From NCBI RefSeq assembly GCF_007830255.1, contig NZ_VLKG01000005.1, positions 186,001 to 250,000 on the forward strand: a DNA stretch of 64,000 nt. The letters are read 5' to 3'. The notes beneath the pieces are model-generated. The model was not told where the DNA came from. It did not search any database and saw only the letters and a program-made list of their open reading frames with translations. Position numbers and translations under genes: made by a program. Positions 17,218-27,687 of the stretch are shown piece by piece; position 1 is the first letter of the stretch, and each line of letters begins with the position of its first letter. Origin of the DNA: Azomonas agilis. GTDB lineage: Bacteria; Pseudomonadota; Gammaproteobacteria; Pseudomonadales; Pseudomonadaceae.

Positions 17218-18230
17218 AACTTCATCCAGCACCGCAAAAAGGCATCGCCTTGTTGATGGTGTTATTAGCGCTGGCTTTAGTAAGTGCCGGTTTGCCTTGG
17301 CTGGTGCAGCAAGGTCGTTATGAGTTGGATGCAGCGCGTTTGTTACAGCAACAGGTTCAGGCGCGGATGATGGAGCAAGCGGCGCGCTCCTTTGTGGTTC
17401 AGGCTTTTACCGATCCCTTATGGCGGCAAAATCCTTTGTTTTGGCAGGCGGTGCGGGGTTTTCCGCTCAGTTATCCTTTTGCAGAAGGCAGTGCCCGTGT
17501 GCGTATCCGCGATTTGCGTACCTGTTTTAATCTCAATGCCTTGTTGGGAGAAGACCAAGAACGTGCCCATCGTCAACTAGTGCATCTTCTGAGTCGTCGC
17601 TTAGGCGCTCTGAGTGCCGAGCAATACGCCCAACAGGTGAAGGATTGGCTAGATGCTGATGATCAGCCACAACTCTTGGGGGCAGAAAGCGACCACTATG
17701 CCCGTCAAGCCGAACCCTATCGCGTGGCCAACCGAGCCATGCGTGACCGAACCGAGCTGAATCTGATTCCCGATCCTCAGGCGCAACGCTACCTAAGTTA
17801 TCCCGAACTCTGTGTGGTGCCGGATCATTCGGGGTGGCGTTTAAATGCCAATGCCCTGACCTTGGAACACTTACCCTTGTTGGAGGCTTTGTACGAGGGG
17901 CAGGTATCGCGCACGGTGTTGACTCAATTAATTACCGCTCGTCCGATCACGGGGTATCCCGATGCAGAGGCACTGCGTCAGGCTTTGGGTGCGATGGATG
18001 ACAGTAGTTTTGCCCGCTTAGCGGAGGGCTTGGTACTCAATACCGACCATATTCTGTTAGGGCTGGAGATTAGCTTGCAGGAGCAGCCGTTCCGCTCTCT
18101 GCATCAGGTGGAGGCGCGTGGGGTTTCCCGCTGGCATGCACGGATTCCGGCCCAGTCGGTGCGCTTTCGTGGCCGCCAGCCTGCACCTCTGTGGCAGGCT
18201 GATAGGGGTATATTTAGTCTGGGGTTTTGA
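17211..18230 (+). CDS. gspK: Minor pseudopilin GspK, placed last in the operon
   Basis: GspK is the large tip pseudopilin. The 339-residue protein has the leader PQKG-IALLMVLLALALV without Glu at +5, as expected for GspK alone among pseudopilins. Then come the helical insertion with RIRDLRTCFNLNALLG, VKDWLDADDQP and the helix-hairpin region ARPITGYPDAEALRQ. The start is TTG at 17211, overlapping gspN by seven bases; no other suitable start precedes the leader. In most operons gspK lies between gspJ and gspL; here it follows gspN. Confidence 0.9.
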   Translation: MVKLHPAPQKGIALLMVLLALALVSAGLPWLVQQGRYELDAARLLQQQVQARMMEQAARSFVVQAFTDPLWRQNPLFWQAVRGFPLSYPFAEGSARVRIRDLRTCFNLNALLGEDQERAHRQLVHLLSRRLGALSAEQYAQQVKDWLDADDQPQLLGAESDHYARQAEPYRVANRAMRDRTELNLIPDPQAQRYLSYPELCVVPDHSGWRLNANALTLEHLPLLEALYEGQVSRTVLTQLITARPITGYPDAEALRQALGAMDDSSFARLAEGLVLNTDHILLGLEISLQEQPFRSLHQVEARGVSRWHARIPAQSVRFRGRQPAPLWQADRGIFSLGF

Positions 18231-18235
18231 TGAAT

Positions 18236-18472
18236 TTAGTGCTGGGTGTGCAGCCGCTCATTGAGCTGATCCACTAATAAAGCCCAGTCTGCATCGAACT
18301 GCAGGGCTTCTTTAAGCATGGAGGCTTGGGCTGAATTCCAGAACGGAGCCTCATTTACCACCACATGGTCGGGAAGACTGTGGCTGGTAATAAAGGTGTT
18401 GATGCTGGCTGAGTCGGATTTAAGACCCAACTGTTCAAACAACAGAGATAAATCATGAACGGGCGCTTGCAT
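18236..18472 (-). CDS. DUF2789 family small protein
   Basis: The 78-residue protein begins MQAPVHDLSLLFEQLGL and contains APFWNSAQASMLKEAL and DADWALLVDQLNERL, which match the uncharacterised DUF2789 family from memory. It has no signal or membrane segment. I choose ATG 18472 because GGAGGA lies seven bases upstream; the GTG at 18487 falls next to that site. It converges on gspK with five bases between stops. Function is unknown. Confidence 0.75.
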   Translation of the reverse strand: MQAPVHDLSLLFEQLGLKSDSASINTFITSHSLPDHVVVNEAPFWNSAQASMLKEALQFDADWALLVDQLNERLHTQH

Positions 18473-18550
18473 GATGGATTCCTCCACTGATGTTGAGGCA
18501 TGGCGAAAGTGCCTATCTTCAGCATAGTGCAGATTCCTACTTTAGGAGAG

Positions 18551-18571
18551 CGCCCGTCCGTCTGGAGGGCG
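18551..18571 (-). terminator. Candidate terminator after phoX
   Basis: CGCCC and CGTCC at the left pair with GGA and GGGCG at the right, giving an eight-pair stem with one bulge and a short loop, 18 bases beyond the phoX stop on the minus strand. The following tract is CT-rich rather than a clear T run. Confidence 0.4.
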
Positions 18572-18588
18572 TTCTGTACGACTGAGGA

Positions 18589-20646
18589 TTAAGCAACGCC
18601 GATATCGCCACCATCAACCCGCTGAATCGCCACGGTAGAAGCACGGGGGCGCACGCTGGTGCCGGCAGGTGTTACCTCGGTGGCATCGGTGCTGTAAGGC
18701 CAGTTGCCGGGGTGTTGAATATTCACGAACATGGTTTTGTGGTCGGGCGTGAACGCCAATCCAGTGACTTCGCAGCCATTGGGGCCGACGAAGAAACGAC
18801 GCAGGGCGGTTTGGTTTTCTGCGCGGATGGTTGCTTGATTACCTGATGCATCCAGCAAGGTGGTGGGGATCACAGCCAGCACTTGGTCGTTGGTAGCACT
18901 GGCTACGGCGTTGCCCCCGTTATCGGTTTCGATCCACAAAATACCCCGGCTGTCGAAGGACAGACCGTCAGGGCTGGCGAACTGGTTGAGGTCGGTTAAG
19001 CCAGAGAAGTTAGTGGTGGTGGGGTCAGCCGCTGCATCGGAGCCAAATACGAAGATATCCCACGTAAAGCTCACCCGATCCTCTGCATCATGCCAGCGGA
19101 TAATATGACCGTTGAGGTTGCGGGTACGTGGGTTGGCGGCGTTGGCTTCGGTGCGGCTAGAGTTATTGGTTAGCGTTAGGTAGACATCTCCATTGAGGGG
19201 GTTGACGGCGGTCCATTCAGGGCGATCCATCGGGGTGGCTCCCAAGGCATCGGCTGCGCCACGGGTATTCAGAATGATGGTAGCCAGATCCCCGTAGATA
19301 CTGCCTAAAGTACGCCCGTCGGTGGTGGAGCTATCCACCGTCAGAGGCAACCAGCGTCCGGTACCATCGGCATCAAAGCGCGCCACATACAAAGTGCCTT
19401 CGTCCATGTATTTAGCACCAGTGGCCAAGGGATCAGAAGGCGTGGCATCTGCGGCCGTCCACAGAGCCGCGGAAACGAACTTGTACAGGTATTCATTCTG
19501 AGCATCATCGCCCATGTAGAAGGTTACGGGTTGTCCTTCTACCGGCAGAATGGGCCAGCAGCCTTCGTGGCGGAAGCGACCTAATGCGGTGCGTTTTACC
19601 GCACGGCTGGAAGCATCAAAGGGATTGATCTCGACAATGTAGCCGTAGGTACTGGCTTCGTTGCGGTAGTCTTCTTCGGCGCTGGCGGCGGTGGAGGCGA
19701 GGTTAAAGCGGGTGAATTCATCGTTGACTTCAGTGCTGTCACCGGCGGCGCTTTCCCAGCCATAGCTGGTGCGGCTGGTGGCAATCCCAATTCGGCGCTG
19801 ATCTTCTGGCAATGGCGTGCTGGTATTTAGGAATACGTTGGGCCAGTTTTCCTCACAGGTGAGATAGGTGCCCCAAGGCGTGTAGCCGTTGCCACAGTTG
19901 TTATTCGTGCCGCGTGTTTGGGTGCCATTTTTGGAGAATTTGGTTCTCACGTGGGCCGTACCGCGTAGGGGGCCAGACAGATCCATCAGGCTGGCCGTGG
20001 TGAAGCGGCGGTTGAGTGGGTCGTTATCGACCACTTGCCAGCGGCCATTGACCTTGGTAATCCGAATAACGCCCGCACCGTGAGCGTTGATTTCTTTGCG
20101 TACCTCTTCGGCAGGACGACGGCCTTCCGCATCCCGAGTCGGGCCATCGGGGTGTAAGGCGCTTTGGTCGATGTATTCAAAGTTGATCGCTAATAAGCCG
20201 TCTTCTGAGCTGCCATTGATGGGGAAAAAATGCATGCCATCGTGGTGCATCCCCACGGAGTTGGCCTGATCTTCTGAGCTGTTGCTGCCGTCACTTTGCC
20301 AAGGATTGGCCAGAGTATTTAACGGCGTCCCCCAAGGAGCCAGCACTTGGGCGGTATATCCTTGGGCTACAACACAGCCATCGGTTTTGGAGCCTGCAAT
20401 GGACTCAAAACCCAAACTTAGGGGCTGAGCCGGTGTATCGGTCGCAGGAGTACTGGAGCCGCCACCACCGCTGCTACCACCGCCATCAAAGCAGCCGGTC
20501 AGGCTGGTTGAGGCCATCATGGCAAAAGCCGCACTCAATCCACCGCGTAATACGGTACGCCGCGATAGATACTTTTCTAATACGGAAGCCATAGGTTCAT
20601 TTTGGCTGGTATTAATCACATGGGTATTTCCGGTTTCGCGGCTCAT
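18589..20646 (-). CDS. phoX: PhoX family alkaline phosphatase, Tat lipoprotein
   Basis: PhoX enzymes are calcium- and iron-dependent phosphomonoesterases exported by Tat during phosphate starvation. The 685-residue protein has SRRTVLRGG (about residue 28) and a hydrophobic stretch ending in LTGC, so it is likely a lipoprotein, followed by a Gly/Ser linker. Family marks are NCGNGYTPWGTYLTCEENW, YGWESAAG, GRFRHEGCWPI and DGLSFDSRGILWIETDNG. It sits alone between the DUF2789 gene and yaiI. I found no convincing Pho box in the 156 bases upstream. The exact substrate range is unknown. Confidence 0.88.
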   Translation of the reverse strand: MSRETGNTHVINTSQNEPMASVLEKYLSRRTVLRGGLSAAFAMMASTSLTGCFDGGGSSGGGGSSTPATDTPAQPLSLGFESIAGSKTDGCVVAQGYTAQVLAPWGTPLNTLANPWQSDGSNSSEDQANSVGMHHDGMHFFPINGSSEDGLLAINFEYIDQSALHPDGPTRDAEGRRPAEEVRKEINAHGAGVIRITKVNGRWQVVDNDPLNRRFTTASLMDLSGPLRGTAHVRTKFSKNGTQTRGTNNNCGNGYTPWGTYLTCEENWPNVFLNTSTPLPEDQRRIGIATSRTSYGWESAAGDSTEVNDEFTRFNLASTAASAEEDYRNEASTYGYIVEINPFDASSRAVKRTALGRFRHEGCWPILPVEGQPVTFYMGDDAQNEYLYKFVSAALWTAADATPSDPLATGAKYMDEGTLYVARFDADGTGRWLPLTVDSSTTDGRTLGSIYGDLATIILNTRGAADALGATPMDRPEWTAVNPLNGDVYLTLTNNSSRTEANAANPRTRNLNGHIIRWHDAEDRVSFTWDIFVFGSDAAADPTTTNFSGLTDLNQFASPDGLSFDSRGILWIETDNGGNAVASATNDQVLAVIPTTLLDASGNQATIRAENQTALRRFFVGPNGCEVTGLAFTPDHKTMFVNIQHPGNWPYSTDATEVTPAGTSVRPRASTVAIQRVDGGDIGVA

Positions 20647-20802
20647 AGCGTCTGGAGTCCCTTAGAGGTTTAGAAATAGAAACAGGACTCTAGGGAGGAA
20701 AGATGATGATTTGGTTAAGCTAGAGCCTTTTAAGTCGTACAAAAAATTGCCTCAGAACACAGAGTGCAACCGATAATGCCCCTCTGTTGTAGGAGATAAG
20801 CG

Positions 20803-21252
20803 ATGCGTGTGTGGATTGATGCCGATGCGTGCCCAAGGGCGGCTAAAGATCAGTTGATCAAATTTGCTTTAAAACGCCAGTTTGAGGTGATTCTGGTAGC
20901 TGGCCAGAGTCAAATTAAACCCAGCTTTGCCTGCGTAAAACTGATCGTAGTACCTGCTGGCCCCGATGCCGCCGACGATTACTTGGTGGAGCACGCCGAG
21001 CCGGGAGATCTGGTGATTTGCAGCGATATCCCCTTAGCCAGCCGCTTGATCCACAAAGGCGTAGCCGCTTTAGATCCTAGAGGGCGTGAGTTTGATGAGC
21101 GCAACATGGGTGAGCGCTTAGCGGTGCGTAACCTGTTTACCGAATTGCGTGAGCAGGGTCAGGTGGGTGGCGGGCAAGCGGCGTACAGCGACCGTGATCG
21201 CCAGCAATTTGCCAATGCGCTTGACCGCCTCCTGACCCGTTTGATGCGTTGA
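20803..21252 (+). CDS. yaiI: YaiI/YqxD family protein (UPF0178)
   Basis: The 149-residue protein starts MRVWIDADACPRAAKD, the hallmark of UPF0178, and has VVPAGPDAADDYLVEHAEPGDLVICSDIPLA. The Asp-rich motifs resemble PIN-like nucleases, but the biochemical role is not established. GGAGATAAGCG precedes the ATG. It abuts the convergent elbB gene with no bases between the stop codons. Confidence 0.92.
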   Translation: MRVWIDADACPRAAKDQLIKFALKRQFEVILVAGQSQIKPSFACVKLIVVPAGPDAADDYLVEHAEPGDLVICSDIPLASRLIHKGVAALDPRGREFDERNMGERLAVRNLFTELREQGQVGGGQAAYSDRDRQQFANALDRLLTRLMR

Positions 21253-21909
21253 TTAAGCCAGTGCCACCAGACGGGCGATCATTTTTTCGATGCCGGTGGC
21301 CGCTTCTGTCAGGGACTGAGCCACCATATAGGCGGGCGTAGTCAGCAATTTGCGCTCAGTATCCTCGACAAACTGATCGGCGGCGCAGCCTTTAACCTCA
21401 GCACCTAAGCGGCGCACCGCTTCAGCGGCATCACAACCGGCATCGCCCAGTGTGCAGACAACGCCTTCCCCGTAAATCTTCACTGCCATCACTGGGGAGA
21501 TACAGATTAAGCCCACCGGCTTGGAGGCTTCGGCGAAGTCTTGGGCCGCGCGCAGTACGTCGTGGCGCACCTGAAACTCGGCCCCTTGGGTGGCGAAATC
21601 GCACAGATTTTTTGCCGCCCCAAAACCGCCGGGTAATACCAGAGCATCGAAGTCTTCTACCTTCAACTCGGTGAGCGGTTTGATTTGACCTCGGGCGATG
21701 CGCGCGGCTTCAACCAGCACATTGCGGGTTTCTTCCATGACCTCGCCGGTCAAATGATTCACCACATGCATTTGTGGAATGTCGGGGGCAAAGCACTGTA
21801 CCTCGGCGCCACCGCGATCGAGGGAGACGAGCGCAATCACTGCTTCGTGGATTTCAGATCCATCGTAAACGCCACAACCAGCTAGGATGACCGCTACTTT
21901 CTTGTTCAT
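21253..21909 (-). CDS. elbB: ElbB, DJ-1/PfpI-like glyoxalase
   Basis: The 218-residue protein begins MNKKVAVILAGCGVYDGSE and carries DALVLPGGFGAAKNL and GLICISPVM, typical of ElbB, a class I glutamine-amidotransferase-like protein with glyoxalase activity, tied in the past to isoprenoid synthesis. I choose ATG 21909, which has GGAGGTGTGAA directly upstream; the longer open frame to 22320 overlaps the hemB start and has no support. It is divergent from hemB. Confidence 0.93.
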   Translation of the reverse strand: MNKKVAVILAGCGVYDGSEIHEAVIALVSLDRGGAEVQCFAPDIPQMHVVNHLTGEVMEETRNVLVEAARIARGQIKPLTELKVEDFDALVLPGGFGAAKNLCDFATQGAEFQVRHDVLRAAQDFAEASKPVGLICISPVMAVKIYGEGVVCTLGDAGCDAAEAVRRLGAEVKGCAADQFVEDTERKLLTTPAYMVAQSLTEAATGIEKMIARLVALA

Positions 21910-22055
21910 TTCACACCTCCAAGGTGCCAGATTGAGTACGGGCGAGCTGATGCTACTGCCCAAGGTACTTAGGAGCAAACTCCCATTTTTAAGCGGATAA
22001 AACCATTGGCAGGCTGGATGAAGCTGGCCACAATGGGAGGTCGCTCCCTGCTGTG

Positions 22056-23140
<1,085 letters not shown>

Positions 23141-23157
23141 TCCCTAGAGGCAAGCCC

Positions 23158-25383
23158 ATGATCCACGAAGGACTCAAGGACAGCGAAGCGGATAACACGC
23201 CTATGGATACGCAGGATACAGCTCAAGCGTCTGAAGTTGAGCCTACAGAGGCAGCGGCTGAGGTTGTCCCTGAGCCGGTTGTAGCTGCACCCAGTCCGGC
23301 GCTGAATATTCCGGATTTGGATGACACTAGCCTGTACATCCATCGGGAGTTATCACAACTGCAATTTAATATTCGCGTGTTGGAGCAGGCGCTGGATGAA
23401 TCCTATCCCTTGCTGGAGCGCCTGAAATTTTTGCTGATCTTCTCCAGTAACTTGGATGAGTTCTTCGAGATCCGGGTGGCGGGCCTGAAAAAACAAATCA
23501 CCTTCGCCCGTGAGCAAGCTGGAGCCGATGGTCTGCTGCCCCATGTAGTCTTGGCGCAAATCTCTGAAATTGTGCACGTACAGGTGGAGCGCCAATACGC
23601 CATTCTGAACGAAATCCTGCTGCCAGCGATGGAGCAGCAAAATATTCGTTTTGTGCGCCGTCGCCACTGGACACCCAAAATCAAAACCTGGGCTCGGACT
23701 TATTTCCGGGATGAAATCGTGCCCATCATGACTCCCATCGGGCTTGATCCGACCCATCCCTTCCCCTTGTTAGTGAATAAAAGCCTTAACTTCATCGTCG
23801 AACTAGACGGCGTAGATGCCTTTGGGCGCAATTCGGGGATGGCGATTATTCCGGCTCCGCGCCTACTGCCACGGGTGATCCGTATTCCTGAAGAGGTGGG
23901 TGGGCCGGGGGATAATTTTGTCTTCCTATCTTCCATGATCCACGCACACGCCGATGAGTTGTTCTTAGGCATGCGGGTGAAGGGCTGCTACCAATTCCGC
24001 TTAACCCGTAACGCTGACCTGTCGGTGGATGCCGAGGATGTTGAGGACTTAGCCCGCGCCCTGCGCGGCGAGCTGTTTGCCCGTCGTTATGGCGATGCGG
24101 TGCGTTTGGAAGTGGCGGATAATTGTCCGCTGCATCTGACCGATCACCTGTTGCAGCAGTTTGGCTTGACGGAGTCGGAGCTGTATCGAGTCAATGGCCC
24201 GGTCAACCTGACCCGCCTGTTCAGTGTGACCGGGCTGGACAGCCATCCAGAGCTTCAGTTCCAGCCTTTTACCCCGGCGATTCCGCGCTGGCAGGACAGC
24301 GATACCCTATTCCGGGCCATTCGTCGTCAAGAAATGTTGCTACTGCATCCCTACGAATCCTTTACCCCGGTGGTGGACTTCCTGCGCTTGGCGGCTAAAG
24401 ATCCCCATGTGGTGGCCATCAAGCAGACCCTGTACCGCAGTGGTGCAAACTCAGAAATTGTGGATGCTCTGGTGGAGGCCGCCCGCAACGGTAAAGAAAT
24501 CACCGCCGTGGTGGAGCTGCGCGCGCGCTTTGATGAGGAGTCCAACCTAGCCCTGGCCAGCCGCTTACAACAGGCTGGAGCCGTGGTGATCTATGGAGTG
24601 GTGGGCTACAAAACCCACGCCAAAATGATGCTGATTCTACGGCGGGAAAACGGCGACTTTGTGCGTTATGCCCACTTGGGAACGGGTAACTACCACGCTG
24701 GTAATGCCCGTTTATATACCGATTACAGTTTACTCACCGCCGATGAGGCGCTGTGTGATGACGTGGCCAAGCTGTTTGGTCAGTTGATCGGTATGGGTAA
24801 AGCGGTACGGATGCACAAGCTGCTGCACGCGCCATTCACCCTGAAAAAAGGCCTGCTGGATTTAATTGCCCAAGAGACACAGCACGCTTTGAACGGTCAG
24901 CCTGCCCATGTGATCGCTAAGATCAATGGCTTGACCGATGCTAAGGTTATTCGCGCTTTGTATAAGGCCAGTCAGGCCGGAGTGCGTATTGACCTGATCG
25001 TGCGCGGCATGTGCTGCCTGCGGCCCGGTATTCCGGGGGTATCCCACAATATTTACGTGCGTTCTATTGTGGGGCGCTTCTTGGAGCACAGCCGTATCTA
25101 TTATTTCCTCAATAACGGGGAGGAGAAGCTCTACCTATCCAGCGCGGATTGGATGGAGCGCAACCTCGATAACCGTATTGAAACCTGCTTCCCACTGGAA
25201 AATAAAAAGCTATTGTCACGGGTGAAAAAGGAACTAGAAACCTATCTGAACGACAACACCCAAAGCTGGATCTTACAACCCGATGGGCATTACATCCGTA
25301 ATACTCCCACCGGTAATCAACATCCGCGTAGTTCGCAGAGTGCCCTACTGTACAAGTTGACCAACCCCACCGTGCGGCGTTGA
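23158..25383 (+). CDS. ppk1: Polyphosphate kinase 1
   Basis: PPK1 builds polyphosphate from ATP through a phospho-His intermediate. The 741-residue protein has an acidic N-terminal extension of about 55 residues, then YIHRELSQLQFNIRVLEQA, FSSNLDEFFEIRVAGLKKQ and the PLD-like catalytic halves. YKTHAKMMLILRREN holds the likely phosphorylated His, and HLGTGNYHAGNARLYTDYSL and SRIYYFLNNGEEKLYLSSADWMERNLDNR complete the active site. It is cotranscribed with hemB behind a Pho box. ATG 23158 is used; 23203 is the next in-frame ATG. It converges on ppx. Confidence 0.95.
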   Translation: MIHEGLKDSEADNTPMDTQDTAQASEVEPTEAAAEVVPEPVVAAPSPALNIPDLDDTSLYIHRELSQLQFNIRVLEQALDESYPLLERLKFLLIFSSNLDEFFEIRVAGLKKQITFAREQAGADGLLPHVVLAQISEIVHVQVERQYAILNEILLPAMEQQNIRFVRRRHWTPKIKTWARTYFRDEIVPIMTPIGLDPTHPFPLLVNKSLNFIVELDGVDAFGRNSGMAIIPAPRLLPRVIRIPEEVGGPGDNFVFLSSMIHAHADELFLGMRVKGCYQFRLTRNADLSVDAEDVEDLARALRGELFARRYGDAVRLEVADNCPLHLTDHLLQQFGLTESELYRVNGPVNLTRLFSVTGLDSHPELQFQPFTPAIPRWQDSDTLFRAIRRQEMLLLHPYESFTPVVDFLRLAAKDPHVVAIKQTLYRSGANSEIVDALVEAARNGKEITAVVELRARFDEESNLALASRLQQAGAVVIYGVVGYKTHAKMMLILRRENGDFVRYAHLGTGNYHAGNARLYTDYSLLTADEALCDDVAKLFGQLIGMGKAVRMHKLLHAPFTLKKGLLDLIAQETQHALNGQPAHVIAKINGLTDAKVIRALYKASQAGVRIDLIVRGMCCLRPGIPGVSHNIYVRSIVGRFLEHSRIYYFLNNGEEKLYLSSADWMERNLDNRIETCFPLENKKLLSRVKKELETYLNDNTQSWILQPDGHYIRNTPTGNQHPRSSQSALLYKLTNPTVRR

Positions 25384-25406
25384 CTCTGTAACTTCTTTGA
25401 GGGCAA

Positions 25407-25430
25407 CACCCTCAGCGCACGCTGAGGGTG
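25407..25430. terminator. Perfect hairpin between ppk1 and ppx, containing the ppx stop
   Basis: CACCCTCAGCG (25407-25417) pairs perfectly with CGCTGAGGGTG (25420-25430), an 11-base-pair stem. It begins 24 bases after the ppk1 stop and covers the last codons and stop of ppx. Neither side has a strong T run, so a bidirectional terminator or RNA-stability element is proposed. Confidence 0.5.
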
Positions 25431-26908
25431 AAATCAATGCGTTTTAGCCACTCGGCTTCTTGCTCAAAATCGGCTTGAGTCAGCGGATGGGTGGCCAACC
25501 AACCTTGGGGGAAGGCAATATCCAAGGTATCTTGACCCGCGTGCAAGCGAATTTCCGGTGCTTGCAGGGGGTCACGAATGTGATGGAACACGATGGCAAA
25601 ACGCAGGATGACGCACAGACGTATCAACGTAATGCCATTGGAAAGGGCCAGCAGTTTTTGCTTGGGAATATTGCGCCGGTGGCTTCTGACCAATAAAGCC
25701 AAGGTGCGCTGATCTTGACGGGAAAATCCGGGAAGATCGGCATTTTCGATCAGGTAAGCGCCGTGCTTGTGGTAGTGATAATGGGCAATTTCCAGCCCTA
25801 CCTCGTGAATACGTGCCGCCCAACTTAATAGCTCTCGATCGCGCTCGTCGTCTAAATTCCAAGCATCCCGAACTTGGTCGAAAGCTTCTAGGGCTTTGGC
25901 CTCTACGCGGGCAGCTTGATCCAGATCTACATGGTAGCGGGTCATCAGGCTGTTTAGGGTGCGCTCCCGCACATCTTCGTGGTGGTGGCGGCCAATCAAG
26001 TCGTAGAGTACACCTTCGCGCAGTGCGCCTTCAGAAATACTCATGTCCTTAATGTTCAAGGCATCAAAGATGGCTTCCAAAATCGCTAACCCGGCGGGAA
26101 GCACCGCTTGGCGTTCAGGTTTAATACCGGCCACATCAATCTTATCTACAGAGCCCAGTTTCAGGACTTTTTGCTTCAGCCACCCCAAACCTTCGACCGT
26201 GGCTTGACCTTGGCCTAAGCCCGCCTCTTGAGTGGCGGCGGCAATGGAGCGAATAGTACCTGAGGAGCCAATGGCCTCTTCCCAACCCAAACGGCATAGG
26301 TTTTTCTCAATGCCCATCAATTCTAAGCGGGCGGCGGTATAGGCTTGCTCGAAGCGCTGAGGGGTGATTTTTCCATCGCGAAAATAACGCTGGGTATAGC
26401 TGACACAACCCATTTGCAGGCTTTCGCGCACTTGGGAGTCAAACTCTTGGCCAATGATAAATTCTGTACTCCCCCCGCCGATATCCACCACCAAGCGTTT
26501 AGCCGCTCGTCCGCTAAAGGTATGGGATACGCCCAAATAGATCAGGCGCGCTTCTTCGCGGCCTGAAATCACCTCAACCGGGTGTTTTAGAATCAATTGG
26601 GCGCGGCGGATAAAGTCATCCCGGTTACGGGCTTCGCGCAGGGCGTTGGTACCAACAATGCGTACAGCGCCTTCGGGCAAACCATTGACCAATTGAGCAA
26701 AGCGGCTTAAGCAATCCAGACCCCGCACGATGGATTCTTCCGTCAGATGGCGGTTTTCGTCCAGTCCTGCGGCTAATTGGACTTTTTCGCCCAAACGGTC
26801 AAGGATGCGTAATTCCCGATCACTGGTACGGGCTAAGACCATATGGAAACTATTGGAGCCCAGATCAATAGCAGCAATGAGCGGGAAGTTAGGGTTGGAT
26901 TGCGGCAT
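25412..26908 (-). CDS. ppx: Exopolyphosphatase
   Basis: Ppx removes terminal phosphates from polyphosphate. The 498-residue protein has the ASKHA fold: phosphate-1 motif [30 protein letters not shown], the catalytic Glu in [13 protein letters not shown] and the second phosphate motif [14 protein letters not shown], with [11 protein letters not shown]. The C-terminal half is the HD-like domain ([23 protein letters not shown]) of Ppx/GppA proteins. The gene converges on ppk1. Separation from GppA rests on its length and ppk1 pairing. Confidence 0.92.
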   Translation of the reverse strand: MPQSNPNFPLIAAIDLGSNSFHMVLARTSDRELRILDRLGEKVQLAAGLDENRHLTEESIVRGLDCLSRFAQLVNGLPEGAVRIVGTNALREARNRDDFIRRAQLILKHPVEVISGREEARLIYLGVSHTFSGRAAKRLVVDIGGGSTEFIIGQEFDSQVRESLQMGCVSYTQRYFRDGKITPQRFEQAYTAARLELMGIEKNLCRLGWEEAIGSSGTIRSIAAATQEAGLGQGQATVEGLGWLKQKVLKLGSVDKIDVAGIKPERQAVLPAGLAILEAIFDALNIKDMSISEGALREGVLYDLIGRHHHEDVRERTLNSLMTRYHVDLDQAARVEAKALEAFDQVRDAWNLDDERDRELLSWAARIHEVGLEIAHYHYHKHGAYLIENADLPGFSRQDQRTLALLVRSHRRNIPKQKLLALSNGITLIRLCVILRFAIVFHHIRDPLQAPEIRLHAGQDTLDIAFPQGWLATHPLTQADFEQEAEWLKRIDFTLSVR

Positions 26909-27131
26909 TTTGGGTGCGTTCCGGATAATTTTCAGCCAATCCTGCCACGAGCTGAGCCGTTACGCCAATTGACTGCTGCTCATAAAGGAGCTCAAAGGCT
27001 GCATTTCAGACTACTTGCTTGCAGGAGCGTGACGGATTGACTCATAGGGATCAGAACAGACAGATACCTTTCGGTGTGAGCCAAGCCAAGCTATTATTGG
27101 AACACTTTTGTTTGACGATCTGGAGAGATCC

Positions 27132-27458
27132 ATGAGCAATGCCATTTTTAATGTGAGCGATGCCAGCTTTGAGGCAGATGTCCTCAAAGCAGACGGCCCT
27201 GTGCTGGTGGATTACTGGGCGGAGTGGTGTGGGCCTTGCAAAATGATTGCCCCAGTTCTAAATGAGATCGCCAGCGAGTATGAAGGCAGACTCAAGGTAT
27301 GCAAACTGAACATCGACCAAAACTCCGAAACTCCAGCGAAATACGGAGTACGGGGCATTCCTACGCTGATGCTGTTTAAAAACGGCAGTGTAGAAGCCAC
27401 TAAGGTGGGCGCTTTATCCAAGTCTCAGTTGGCTGCTTTTTTGGACGGCAATATTTAA
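27132..27458 (+). CDS. trxA: Thioredoxin 1
   Basis: The 108-residue cytosolic thioredoxin has the active site [15 protein letters not shown] upstream, the cis-Pro [11 protein letters not shown] and Asp in the buried position. ATG 27132 has GGAGAG just upstream. It precedes rho, a common gammaproteobacterial pairing. A TATTAT at 27092-27097 could be its -10. Confidence 0.97.
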   Translation: MSNAIFNVSDASFEADVLKADGPVLVDYWAEWCGPCKMIAPVLNEIASEYEGRLKVCKLNIDQNSETPAKYGVRGIPTLMLFKNGSVEATKVGALSKSQLAAFLDGNI

Positions 27459-27471
27459 CTGCTGCTTACAG

Positions 27472-27512
27472 GCCGGGACCCTCAGTTAATTTGAGGTTTA
27501 TCGTGTCCCGGC
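27472..27512 (+). promoter_or_regulatory. Hairpin in the trxA-rho intergenic region
   Basis: GCCGGGAC (27472-27479) pairs with GTCCCGGC (27505-27512), and an inner CCTCA/TGAGG stem fills the loop. It lies 13 bases after the trxA stop and 176 bases before rho, and no T run follows. It could end trxA transcripts or be part of the rho leader, which is autoregulated in enterobacteria. Confidence 0.45.
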
Positions 27513-27687
27513 TGGACGCACCGAGCATGGGGTGCTAAATTCAGATCCTGATGACAGCTCATGTCATCCCTACTATCCCATGCGACCGCCGACGCTCGCC
27601 TGCCCGACATATACAGCCAATTCTGTCCGTCCGTCTCTTGCTGCTCGGCATTCCCAAGCTCAATGCTTCTTTTATCCTTCCTGAACT

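Noticed and set aside
20647-20802. Pho box upstream of phoX
   Set aside because: No pair of CTGTCAT-like units at 11-base spacing is visible on the minus strand.
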